This document shows positions 17,543 to 26,017 of a DNA stretch of 64,000 nucleotides, piece after piece. Each line of letters begins with the position of its first letter. Position 1 is the first letter of the stretch. The notes under the pieces were generated by a model. It was given only the letters and a program-made list of their open reading frames with translations, searched no databases and was not told where the DNA came from. Source of the DNA: Candidatus Magnetocorallium paracelense (GTDB taxonomy: Bacteria; Nitrospirota; Thermodesulfovibrionia; Thermodesulfovibrionales; Magnetobacteriaceae); the NCBI GenBank assembly GCA_029001845.1, contig JAREWP010000076.1:1-64000 (forward strand), written 5' to 3'. The translations under genes were made by a program, and so were the position numbers.

Positions 17543-18403
17543 ATGCAAACCAATAATCCGATAGTAACCATACGAGGTCTGTCAAAAACATATAGCGGGA
17601 AAAAAGTTGTAGACAACATCGATCTCGATATGGATGAAGGAGATTTCACAGGTCTCCTTGGACCAAACGGCGCCGGCAAGACAACGACTATTAAGATGCT
17701 TACAGGGCTTATAAAACCCGGCGAAGGAAGTATCGGCTACTATGGAAAAGACTTTCTCGGATCATCAAAGGAATCGAAAAAGTTTATCGGTGTTGTTCCT
17801 CAACAAAGTAACCTGGATAGAGACCTTACTGCCTATGAAAACCTCTATTTTCATTCCATACTCTTCGGGGTGCCGTCAAAGGAAAGAAGAGACAGAATCG
17901 AAGAGTCGCTTACATTTGCAGGATTATCTGATTACAGAGACAAGCAGGTCAAGACTTTCTCCGGCGGTATGAAAAGGAGACTGGTGATTGTAAGAGCCCT
18001 TTTACATGATCCAAAGATACTCTTTCTCGACGAACCTACCGTCGGTCTGGATCCACAGATAAGGCGCAGTATTTGGGAGCTTATCGTAAAGGTGAATCAG
18101 ACGAGAAAAACGGCCATACTCCTGACTACCCATTATATTGAAGAGGCCGAAAAGCTCTGTAACAAAGTGATGATTATCAATGCAGGTAAAATAATAGCAA
18201 AAGGAAAGCCCGATAAGCTGAAAAAAGAGGTCGGCGCTTTTGTGCTCGAGACATTTATGGAAACAACGATAGACGAACAATTCTTCGATACAAGGGAGGA
18301 AGCACTCGCCTCCATTCAGGAGTGCAAATATCCCTGCAAAGTAAGGGAAGTGACCCTTGAGGATATATTTATTAAGATTACTGGAAAAAGAATAAATGTT
18401 TAA
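17543..18403 (+). CDS. ABC-2-type transporter ATP-binding protein
   Basis: A 286-residue ABC ATPase of the NodI/drug-exporter class. Walker A GPNGAGKTT, Q-loop VVPQQSNLD, signature FSGGMKRRL, Walker B LFLDEPTVGLD and switch His in LLTTHYIEEAE are all intact. It overlaps the permease gene by 8 nt. It starts an operon of exporter, metal or cobamide-type importer and corrin methyltransferase genes. Substrate unknown. Confidence 0.9.
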   Translation: MQTNNPIVTIRGLSKTYSGKKVVDNIDLDMDEGDFTGLLGPNGAGKTTTIKMLTGLIKPGEGSIGYYGKDFLGSSKESKKFIGVVPQQSNLDRDLTAYENLYFHSILFGVPSKERRDRIEESLTFAGLSDYRDKQVKTFSGGMKRRLVIVRALLHDPKILFLDEPTVGLDPQIRRSIWELIVKVNQTRKTAILLTTHYIEEAEKLCNKVMIINAGKIIAKGKPDKLKKEVGAFVLETFMETTIDEQFFDTREEALASIQECKYPCKVREVTLEDIFIKITGKRINV

Positions 18404-19133
18404 AGGTTTTACAGGCGTACTTTACAGAGAGTTGAACGTTTTCAGAAGAAAGGCCAAAAAACAGATACTGGCTTCTTCACTGTCTCCATTACTCTTTCTT
18501 GTGGCCTTCGGCTGGGGATTCGGCGACAAAGTGACTGTAGAGGGTCTCAGTTACATCACCTTTCTGATTCCCGGTCTGGTTACTATGAGCAGTCTGAACC
18601 AGAGCTATTCCATCGCACAGGAGATCAATATTACAAGGTTCTATTTTCATGTCTTTGACGAATACCTCATCGCCCCTGTGTCTCACGCTGAGATTGCCTT
18701 GGGAGAGGCGGTATACGGAATTTTCAGAGGATTGTTGAGCACAATACTGATTTTCCTGTTTTCCCTCCTCTTTGGAGTGAATCTGGTTTTTAATCCCATA
18801 TTCATTCCTGCCATACTTGTGCATACATTCATGTTCGCCTCTTTAGGCGTTACAATCGCCATGATAGTGAGGGACCACGGCGATCAGGCCACAGTCAATA
18901 CCTTTGTGATAACTCCGATGATTTTTCTTTGCGGGACATTTTTTCCTGTTGACAAACTTCCGGCTCTGGTAAAAGGAATTATATTTTTTTTTCCGCTCAC
19001 CTATTCCACAAAGGTAATACGCGCCTCTCTTACCGGAGGGGATGTAAGCGTCCTTTACCTTTTAGCAATGGTCGGTTTCGGGATAATTTTTTTTAGCACA
19101 GCCCTTCTGGCGCTGAGAAGGGTCGAGGGATGA
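18396..19133 (+). CDS. ABC-2-type transporter permease
   Basis: A 245-residue integral membrane protein with about six hydrophobic segments and the ABC-2 pattern (LIPGLVTMSSLNQSYSIAQE; FLCGTFFPVDKLP). NodJ-like. It overlaps both the ATPase gene before it and the FecCD permease gene after it (ATGA), so it belongs to the same operon. Its pairing with a substrate importer is unusual; it may export a product or may be co-opted. Confidence 0.88.
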   Translation: MFKGFTGVLYRELNVFRRKAKKQILASSLSPLLFLVAFGWGFGDKVTVEGLSYITFLIPGLVTMSSLNQSYSIAQEINITRFYFHVFDEYLIAPVSHAEIALGEAVYGIFRGLLSTILIFLFSLLFGVNLVFNPIFIPAILVHTFMFASLGVTIAMIVRDHGDQATVNTFVITPMIFLCGTFFPVDKLPALVKGIIFFFPLTYSTKVIRASLTGGDVSVLYLLAMVGFGIIFFSTALLALRRVEG

Positions 19134-20080
19134 AGTATATTCTCCTGCTTATCCTTTGTATAACCTTCTGCATGGCCTTATTCGCAGGCGCCGTGGATAT
19201 TAACTTTAGATCAATGAGTGAAATTGAGAAAAATATTTTAATAGATGTGAGACTTCCAAGAGTTATGCTCGCCGGTCTCGTTGGCGCCTCCCTTGCCATG
19301 AGCGGCGCGCTTTTTCAATACGTTATGAAAAACCCCCTTGCCGACTCTTTTACGACCGGCGTTTCCGCTTCATCGGCAATGGGTGCGGTTGTAGCGATTC
19401 TTTTGGGACTTTCCCCATTCATACCGCTATTTTCGCTTATCAGCGGAATTACGGGATTGTACATTGTGTACCGCATAGCCTCTTACAGGGGCAGAGTACA
19501 GCCGATTACCATGCTTCTTGCCGGGATCGTAATCAGCACATTCGCCTCATCGGCCATCAGCTTTATGAAATTTTTAAGCGACGATGCCGTTAGCTCTATC
19601 GTATTCTGGCTGATGGGAGGATTTCAGTCTGCAACGTTCACAAAAAATCTTGTACTCCTTTTGATACTCTCTTTTTCATATATAATTATCGGAAAGGATT
19701 ACCTTAAACTGGATATACTCTGTTTTGACGATACAACGGCCCTCTCATCAGGTGTAGATGTCAGCGCACTGAGAAAAAAGATTTTCTTCCTTGCCGCTCT
19801 TCTTACATCATTTAGTGTCGGATATTCCGGAATAATAGGGTTTGTCGGTTTAATTATTCCCCATATACTCAGGCTTGCCAAGCTTGTGAGAGCCTCACTG
19901 CTTATTCCGGCCACTGTAACGGGCGGAGCTGCATTCATGATAGCCACGGACACTGCGGCAAGGACCATGCTTACGCAGGGGCAGGAGCTTCCTGTGGGAG
20001 TTATCACATCCTCTACGGGAGGACTCTTTTTTCTCTATCTCCTTATAAAACGGAGAAAGGAGCTATTTTATTTTGATTGA
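19130..20080 (+). CDS. FecCD/BtuC-type importer permease
   Basis: A 316-residue polytopic protein of the iron-siderophore/cobalamin importer family. The conserved stretch ALFQYVMKNPLADSFTTGVS and the late GFVGLIIPHILRL are diagnostic. About 9-10 membrane segments. It overlaps the next ATPase gene by 8 nt. Confidence 0.9.
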   Translation: MKYILLLILCITFCMALFAGAVDINFRSMSEIEKNILIDVRLPRVMLAGLVGASLAMSGALFQYVMKNPLADSFTTGVSASSAMGAVVAILLGLSPFIPLFSLISGITGLYIVYRIASYRGRVQPITMLLAGIVISTFASSAISFMKFLSDDAVSSIVFWLMGGFQSATFTKNLVLLLILSFSYIIIGKDYLKLDILCFDDTTALSSGVDVSALRKKIFFLAALLTSFSVGYSGIIGFVGLIIPHILRLAKLVRASLLIPATVTGGAAFMIATDTAARTMLTQGQELPVGVITSSTGGLFFLYLLIKRRKELFYFD

Positions 20081-20822
20081 ATTGAAGAATATAAGAATGA
20101 ACCAAGGCGATTTTAATTTGCACGTGGAAAACGCAACACTCCACAGAGGTGAGTTAACCGCTGTCCTGGGAAACAACGGGAGCGGCAAATCCACATTTCT
20201 CTCCATGTTATCCGGATTAAAGCCCTTTGAGGGAGAGTACACAATCAATAACAGAGACTTTAATAAATCCGACAGAACCTCGCTCTCCAGACAAATAGGT
20301 TACCTTCCTCAAGAGGCGTCTCTCAATATGCCTTTTGATGTATCCTATGTCGTTCTTACAGGAAGATTCTCTCACTCCGACGGAATGAGTTACAGAGAGA
20401 GCGATTTGGCGCTTACAGAACAAACAATGAGGACTCTCGATGTATATCACCTCAAAAACAGACCCTTTAACGAACTTTCAGGAGGCGAAAAGCAAAGAGT
20501 CCTCTTTGCAAGAATACTCAACATGAGTACGGAAGTCCTGCTCCTTGACGAGCCTTTTAGCGGAGTGGATATATTCCACAGGATTAGAATTTTAAATTTA
20601 CTGCAAAAAAAGAAGGAATCAGGCCTGATTCTTGTGGTTATTCACGATATTTCCGTTGCTGTACAACATTTTGACAGACTTTTGTTATTTAAAGGAGGAA
20701 AACTTTGCTACAATATGGGAAAGGACGAAATTCTTCCCCATAAGCTCTCGGAGATTTTCGGGGTAAAGATGAGTTTTATAGAACAAGGAGAAAAACGATT
20801 CCTTTATACAGAGGAGGTTTGA
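20073..20822 (+). CDS. FecE/BtuD-type importer ATPase
   Basis: A 249-residue ABC ATPase: Walker A GNNGSGKST, signature LSGGEKQRV, Walker B LLLDEPFSGVD, switch His in VVIHDISVAV. It begins with TTG after an AAGGAG site. Companion of the FecCD permease. Confidence 0.9.
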   Translation: MIELKNIRMNQGDFNLHVENATLHRGELTAVLGNNGSGKSTFLSMLSGLKPFEGEYTINNRDFNKSDRTSLSRQIGYLPQEASLNMPFDVSYVVLTGRFSHSDGMSYRESDLALTEQTMRTLDVYHLKNRPFNELSGGEKQRVLFARILNMSTEVLLLDEPFSGVDIFHRIRILNLLQKKKESGLILVVIHDISVAVQHFDRLLLFKGGKLCYNMGKDEILPHKLSEIFGVKMSFIEQGEKRFLYTEEV

Positions 20823-20827
20823 GATAT

Positions 20828-21646
20828 ATGCAAAAAATCAGTTTTATTGCCAAAGTTTTATTCTCAATACTGTTTGTATTCGTTCTTACTTGTAATTCTT
20901 ACGCTTACGAACGGATCATTGTACTCTATCCGGCAGTGACTCCCATACTCATGAAACTTGGAATAGCCGAAAAGGTTGTTGGCACGACACGGAGCGACAA
21001 AGCTGCGATCGATGCCGTAAAAGTGGGCTCCCATCTTCGTCCCAACATAGAGCTCTTAAACGCCCTGCAGCCGGACATAATTCTGGCAGGTTCGAAAAGA
21101 GCCTTTCCCGTTGAGATGAAAGAGAGAGTGAATGCGGAAGTATACTACTACAATCCCCCTACACTGAACAACATAATTGAGGAAATAAAAAAGCTTGGTA
21201 ATATGTTTAACAGAGACGCTGAGGCCAACCGATTAATCGACAATCTTAGGGCGAACCTCAAAGGAATTAAAGCACTCTCATGGAAACCGACTGTTGTCTA
21301 TGAAGTCATGGCGGATCCTTTGAGAGTTGCAGGTGAAAAGAGCATAATCACTTCCATAATCGATACTGCCGGCGGAAGGAATCTCATTGAAGTGAATAAA
21401 AAACATGCCGTCGTCTCTATAGAGGAGATAATCCGAATAAATCCCGATATATACATTTATCAAATCGGGCCTATGAACAAAAAACCCGTGCCCCCGGGCG
21501 AGCGCCCTCAGTTTCGCTCTTTACATGCAAATTTTACAAAAGTGGATCAACTCTCCTTTGCGAGGCCGGGCATAAATGCATTTGATGCAGCAATAAAATT
21601 AAACGAAATTTTTCTTGAAATGGAGGATGGAAAGGGTTTTAAATAG
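20828..21646 (+). CDS. periplasmic substrate-binding protein, BtuF/FecB type
   Basis: A 272-residue binding protein with a signal peptide (hydrophobic stretch ending NSYA, cleaved before YERI). Fold cues include AEKVVGTTRSD, ALQPDIILAG and INPDIYIYQIGP. I chose ATG 20828, 10 nt after AGGAGG. It supplies the importer, probably with a cobalt-corrinoid or iron chelate; the corrin-pathway gene next to it supports the former. Confidence 0.85.
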   Translation: MQKISFIAKVLFSILFVFVLTCNSYAYERIIVLYPAVTPILMKLGIAEKVVGTTRSDKAAIDAVKVGSHLRPNIELLNALQPDIILAGSKRAFPVEMKERVNAEVYYYNPPTLNNIIEEIKKLGNMFNRDAEANRLIDNLRANLKGIKALSWKPTVVYEVMADPLRVAGEKSIITSIIDTAGGRNLIEVNKKHAVVSIEEIIRINPDIYIYQIGPMNKKPVPPGERPQFRSLHANFTKVDQLSFARPGINAFDAAIKLNEIFLEMEDGKGFK

Positions 21647-21649
21647 AAT

Positions 21650-22342
21650 ATGGACAAAATGATTTATTCAATAGGGCTCGGCCCGGGCGATCCTGAACTG
21701 ATTACTGTTAAGGCCGCAAAAATCCTTGAACAGGCGGATATTGTTATGGTGCCTCAATCCGACGCAACCGGCAGAAGCGTTGCCAGAGATATTGTACTGC
21801 ATTATATTGACCGGGAAAAAATCGATATGTATTACTTTCCCATGAACAATGACAGAGAGGAGTTACAAAGGAGATACACCGAACTGGCGGAGAGAATAAA
21901 GATTCTAATCGATGAAAAACGAAAGGTCGTATATGTGACGATGGGCGATCCCACGATTTTCAGCACTTCTAATTACCTTACAGAAAGGTTGAATCACCTT
22001 GGCGTGCTTGTGTCTCATATACCGGGAATCAGCTCCATCAATGCCGTCTCTTCTCTGCTTGGTCTGCCGCTGTGCGTAAAGGGAGAAAACTTCGGAGTAT
22101 ACGAGATGCCCGGCGATGTCGAAACAGCAGTAACATATATAAAGCGCCATCCCACCACCGTTTTTTTAAAGGTGAACAAAAAGTTGCCCCCCCTTATGGA
22201 GGCAGTAAACTCCGCCAAGCCTGTTCAAGCCTTTCTTGTCGGGAAAATCGGTCTTGAAAATGAAGTGATATACAATATGCTGAACTGCGCGCCTCCTCCC
22301 GAGGCAGCCTATTTGTCAGTGGCCGTTATTAAACAGTCCTAA
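21650..22342 (+). CDS. cbiL: precorrin-2/cobalt-factor II C20-methyltransferase
   Basis: A 230-residue tetrapyrrole methylase. It has the N-terminal GLGPGDPELITVKA motif, the VTMGDPTIFS loop and the second motif IPGISSINAVSSLLGLPL. Length and motifs match CobI/CbiL, which adds the C20 methyl group in cobalamin synthesis. It starts 3 nt after the binding-protein stop, so the operon links corrin synthesis to uptake. No other cobalamin synthesis gene is in the window, and no cobalamin riboswitch was found upstream. Confidence 0.85.
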   Translation: MDKMIYSIGLGPGDPELITVKAAKILEQADIVMVPQSDATGRSVARDIVLHYIDREKIDMYYFPMNNDREELQRRYTELAERIKILIDEKRKVVYVTMGDPTIFSTSNYLTERLNHLGVLVSHIPGISSINAVSSLLGLPLCVKGENFGVYEMPGDVETAVTYIKRHPTTVFLKVNKKLPPLMEAVNSAKPVQAFLVGKIGLENEVIYNMLNCAPPPEAAYLSVAVIKQS

Positions 22343-22420
22343 TAGGAGGAACTGTGTTCTGATAGGAAAAAGATGAGCATTCAGGATAAATGTGTCTAAT
22401 TTTCACACATATATCTCGAA

Positions 22421-22552
22421 AATAGACTAATGCGTACCGGAAGCTGCAGTAATGTCCTGCCAAAACAAGCTGAAACTCGTAAACTCAAACACCACCTTGT
22501 TTTGGCAGGACATCACTGCTGCTTCTTACGTTTTTCATGCTTTGTGGTGATC
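22421..22552. repeat. palindromic repeat family P3, copy 1
   Basis: Arms at 22441-22469 and 22496-22524 share CAGTAATGTCCTGCCAAAAC and its near-complement, with a 26-nt centre. The unit, from ATAGACTAATGCG to CATGCTTTGT, recurs inverted at 51857-51991. The rest of the 22,343-22,676 gap holds a GGAGCAGAC/GTCTGCCCC hairpin near 22604. Confidence 0.8.
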
Positions 22553-22676
22553 CTGAGGATCATGGACGTTTATCCCGAAAATAGACACCTGTAAAAAATG
22601 TAGGAGCAGACCTGTGTGTCTGCCCCGGCGTTGGCAAACAAACAAACGCGCCGGAGTACCGGTATAAGGAATATTT

Positions 22677-23153
22677 ATGCAGCAATCTCTACGTACAGGC
22701 ATCAGCTTCGGCATTACATCGGGCATTATAACCACTCTCGGACTGATGACAGGGTTGCACGCCGGCACTCATTCCCGTGCTGTACTGATAGGCGGTGTGC
22801 TGACGATAGCCATTGCCGACTCCTTTTCCGATGCTCTTGGCATTCATATCTCCGAGGAATCGGAGAATATCCACTCTTTAAGAGAAATCTGGACCGCCAC
22901 AATCGCGACATTTCTTTCGAAATTCTTATTTGCCCTGACTTTTTTAATTCCCATTCTTCTCTTCGATTTGTCCGTCGCCATTATCATAAGTCTGATCTGG
23001 GGCCTGTCCATGCTTGCCACCTTGAGTTACCTTATAGCAAGAGACCAGCAAAAACAGCCCTTCCCGGTAATTTGCGAACACCTGTTCATTGCCATAATAG
23101 TAGTTTGCATTACACACTACGTTGGAGAGTGGATATCTTCTATAACAGGGTGA
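22677..23153 (+). CDS. VIT1/CCC1-like membrane protein
   Basis: A 158-residue polytopic protein with about five hydrophobic segments. The motif ADSFSDALGIHISEESE fits the VIT/CCC1 iron-manganese transporter family. It is shorter than full eukaryotic VIT1 and without an added domain. AAGGA precedes the ATG. The nearby importer operon makes a metal-handling role plausible. Confidence 0.75.
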   Translation: MQQSLRTGISFGITSGIITTLGLMTGLHAGTHSRAVLIGGVLTIAIADSFSDALGIHISEESENIHSLREIWTATIATFLSKFLFALTFLIPILLFDLSVAIIISLIWGLSMLATLSYLIARDQQKQPFPVICEHLFIAIIVVCITHYVGEWISSITG

Positions 23154-23165
23154 GGTTTTTCTGTC

Positions 23166-23369
23166 ATGATAAAAAAGCCAATAATCAAAGAGCTGAAAAC
23201 CGCTTCAGAAAGGTTTAAATATATTTCCTTGAAAGAGACGGAAAAAAGAGGGGGAAGTGACGGTATCGGTGTTCTTGGTTGGGGTGTAGGAGGGATAGAG
23301 GCCGAGGCGGCGATGTTGGGGCAACCGCTCTACATGCTTCAATACATTCCAATGATTATGGTATACTGA
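23166..23369 (+). pseudogene. remnant of aconitate hydratase A
   Basis: The frame carries [20 protein letters not shown], a near-exact match to the conserved core of AcnA-type aconitases, followed by GQPLYML. The flanks do not resemble aconitase and there is no cluster-binding Cys. At 67 residues against about 900 it must be a deletion remnant. Confidence 0.75.
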
Positions 23370-23402
23370 TCTCAACTTATTAAACTCAAAAAACCGAAAG
23401 CT

Positions 23403-23587
23403 TAGGGTCGAGTCAGAAATAAGTTGTATATTTAAAAAAAGACAAATTGGCATTGGATTTGATTGAACCGATTGAGTAAAACCGCAGGCGTAGCTGAGCT
23501 ACGTTGAGGATTTTACGATTGAGATTCGATCGAAGACAATGTCAGGTGTCACCTTTAAATACCAACTTATTTCTGACTCGACCCTTA
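23403..23587. repeat. long palindromic repeat, family P2, copy 3
   Basis: About 185 bp with ends TTAGGGTCGAGTCAGAAATA and its complement (right end CTTATTTCTGACTCGACCCT). The internal boxes GATTGAGTAAAACCGCAGG and GAGGATTTTACGATTGAG match copy 2. It ends 51 nt before the next start codon. Confidence 0.85.
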
Positions 23588-23638
23588 ACACTGTTTACTG
23601 AATATTCACTTTTTAAAATCATAACAGAGATGTTACAA

Positions 23639-25156
23639 ATGTCAAAACGATACTTTAACACTTCCGGGCCGAACATTCCTGATGAACACTATACTTTACT
23701 TCGCGATGAATTAGTGCAAAAGGGAGTAAATCTGGTAAAAAAAAAGAGATACTTCACCATATGGGCGCCCAGACAAACGGGAAAGAGCACATACTTCAGG
23801 CTGGTAGCCAAAAAACTGAAATGTGAAGGCTGCAAGACGGTATTTTTTTCAGCAGAAGGTTTTGATGATTATACAACGGAAGACGTATTTGACACCTTTT
23901 GCAGATCACTTGATCAACAGTGCGGTATAAAGAGCACAATTAAGACATTTAAAGATTTTGAGAGATTTATATCCTCAAATGATGCATATGGGCTTACATT
24001 AATCATAGACGAGATAGAGGGCTTAAATCCTGAAATATTCAATCAATTCCTCCATACCATAAGAAACCTCTACCATTCGAGAGAAACCCACTGCCTGAAG
24101 AGTGTCATTCTGGTGGGAGTAAGTAATATCACTGGAATTATCCGAGACAATGCCTCGCCTTTTAACATAGCCGATACACTTGAGGTTCCCTATTTTACAG
24201 AGAAAGAGGTAATGGAACTGCTTAGACAGCATGAGGATGAGACATGTCAGAGTTTTGAGGACAGGGTAAAAGAAAAGGTTTATAACATTACATCGGGCCA
24301 GCCGGGATTGGTAAACGGATTTGCCCATAAACTGACGGAAAGATGTGAAGGTAAAGAGGTTATAACATATGGCGATTATCTGAAAGTTGAGGATTGGTAC
24401 ATAAAAGCGGCAATAGATAAGAACATCTCTAATGTGATAAATAAGGCAAAAATGTACAGGCGCTTTGTGGAACGACTCCTGTTCAAAGAGGAAAAAATTG
24501 AGTTCGATATAGAGAGAGAATCCATAAAATTATTGCATCTTAATGGTGTCATAAGGATGGATGAAAAGGGGTATATAGAGTTTTGGGTGCCTTTGTACAA
24601 AAAGAAACTGTTTAAGGCTTTTTATCCCCACTTAAATGGAGAGGGGTCTATATTCTTCAAAAGAATAGATTTTGACGATCTCTTCACAGGAGATGGAAGG
24701 ATAAACTTTGACAGATTGATAACAAACTTTAAGGAGTATGCAAAACGCAGGAGTTTCCGCTATTTCAGGGAGAGGGATAAGGAGACGGGAGAGTACCTGC
24801 AAATAAAGGAGGCTGCTCTGGTTTATGCCTTTGAGACCTATATTCAGTACTTTTTGAGCATTATTGAGGGAAAGAGCTACCTGGAAGCTCATGCCGGTTT
24901 GGGCAGGAGTGATCTGATTGTAAATTATGGAAATGATGAGTATGTAATAGAGGCAAAGATATTCAGGGATACCTTTCAGTTTAAGAAGGGGAAGAAACAG
25001 TTGACCCATTACTGTAAAAGCGTAAACATAAGGGAGGGGATTTATCTGGTGTTTGTGCCCCACGATGTAGAGAAGGTAACAGAGGAAGTCGAGGATATAG
25101 AGGGTGTCACGGTAAGGACATATATAGTCAAATACGATGAAGAAAAAGACTTTTAA
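23639..25156 (+). CDS. AAA-like ATPase with C-terminal PD-(D/E)XK nuclease-like domain
   Basis: About 505 residues. An N-terminal P-loop (TIWAPRQTGKSTYFRL) and Walker B-like TLIIDEIEGLN are followed by a winged region and a C-terminal nuclease-like motif (GRSDLIV then YVIEAKIF). This is the AAA-ATPase-like/DUF1703 architecture common in many bacteria, often lineage-expanded, of unclear function. The start is ATG 23639 (ATG 23630 possible); the frame upstream lies in the P2 repeat. A defence or DNA-processing role is possible but unproved. Confidence 0.7.
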   Translation: MSKRYFNTSGPNIPDEHYTLLRDELVQKGVNLVKKKRYFTIWAPRQTGKSTYFRLVAKKLKCEGCKTVFFSAEGFDDYTTEDVFDTFCRSLDQQCGIKSTIKTFKDFERFISSNDAYGLTLIIDEIEGLNPEIFNQFLHTIRNLYHSRETHCLKSVILVGVSNITGIIRDNASPFNIADTLEVPYFTEKEVMELLRQHEDETCQSFEDRVKEKVYNITSGQPGLVNGFAHKLTERCEGKEVITYGDYLKVEDWYIKAAIDKNISNVINKAKMYRRFVERLLFKEEKIEFDIERESIKLLHLNGVIRMDEKGYIEFWVPLYKKKLFKAFYPHLNGEGSIFFKRIDFDDLFTGDGRINFDRLITNFKEYAKRRSFRYFRERDKETGEYLQIKEAALVYAFETYIQYFLSIIEGKSYLEAHAGLGRSDLIVNYGNDEYVIEAKIFRDTFQFKKGKKQLTHYCKSVNIREGIYLVFVPHDVEKVTEEVEDIEGVTVRTYIVKYDEEKDF

Positions 25157-25175
25157 AAAAAGTACCTGATTTGCA

Positions 25176-25364
25176 TTAGTCCGAACCTTTTTCCTGTAGA
25201 ATAAACCCGGTGAGGTGCTCTGCATCCATGGGGGATAAATTAAATCGAAAACAAGCCTCTTCAATCAGCTTCGAATCTTTCTGGGAGGCGTCATCTCTCC
25301 GCTTCTCGGAAATCCACTGGACAGCCTTTCGTAAGTCTTCGCCTTTCGGTTGTATTGTTCCCAT
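25176..25364 (-). CDS. small conserved protein, MGTIQPKGEDLRKA type
   Basis: A 62-residue protein: MGTIQPKGEDLRKAVQWISE, then KLIEEACFRFNLSPMDAEHL. I recall near-identical small proteins from Desulfobacterota and related bacteria, of unknown function. A conserved acidic/amphipathic helix pair is likely. No neighbour link. Confidence 0.65.
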   Translation of the reverse strand: MGTIQPKGEDLRKAVQWISEKRRDDASQKDSKLIEEACFRFNLSPMDAEHLTGFILQEKGSD

Positions 25365-25756
25365 AGCAAGATGTCTTTTTTACTTTCTTTAGTGCCGTAC
25401 TGCAATTATGAGTGTAAGGGGCCTGTTTACAAACTATTTTCCTGTATCATAAAACAATTTGTATTTTAACCTAATGCAATAAAAAAAGAAAACCTCGTAA
25501 GGATACCTTCAGAGCTTCCCATTTTAATGGAAAATCTTATGTGACATGTTGGAGATATACAGTTGTTTTTTTTAGCCGGTGTGCTATTATTTTCCTACAA
25601 TTGAAATACTCGTTACGTAACCCAGATTACAGTAACACATGTTACTTAATGTTCCCACTCTGTTAATCATATGAAATTCTACAGTTTTATCATATCAATT
25701 CTTCTGTATATTCCGACATTCAACATCTTTGGGATCTGAATAAAGGAGCCTGTCAT
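25365..25756. other. gene-free gap
   Basis: AT-rich sequence without coding potential. It holds a palindrome GTAACACATGTTAC (about 25631-25644) and CGTTACGTAAC just before it, which could be protein-binding sites. TGTGACATGTT near 25541 echoes the hairpin at 28230. Confidence 0.4.
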
Positions 25757-26011
25757 TTGAATGTAATATTCATTGGCTCCGTCTACTCCCTTATACACAA
25801 GATATTTAAGGATTCAAAAGAGCCTTTATTTGGCGGAAGTGAAAGAATTATCCATCTGAGACCTTTTAGTATAAAAACCGTTCACACCATTTTGAACGAC
25901 AATGGAATTGATAATGTAAAGACTTTGTTTGACTACACCAATTTACTTTATATCGGCAGCATCCCACAACATCTTTCAGGAACATATGAGCAAAATAACC
26001 TCGTCACGTAG
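25757..26011 (+). pseudogene. fragment of archaeal-type ATPase
   Basis: 84 residues resembling the sensor region of COG1672/archaeal-type AAA ATPases: FIGSVYSLIHKIFKDSKEPL, then FGGSER and LRPFS. The P-loop end and the C-terminal domain are absent, so this is a remnant. It has no companion. Confidence 0.55.
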
Positions 26012-26017
26012 CTGTTT

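Noticed and set aside
22616-23218. A 200-residue frame overlapping the VIT-like gene
   Set aside because: Its product is His/Arg-rich without domain features; the overlapping frame has clear membrane segments and a family motif.
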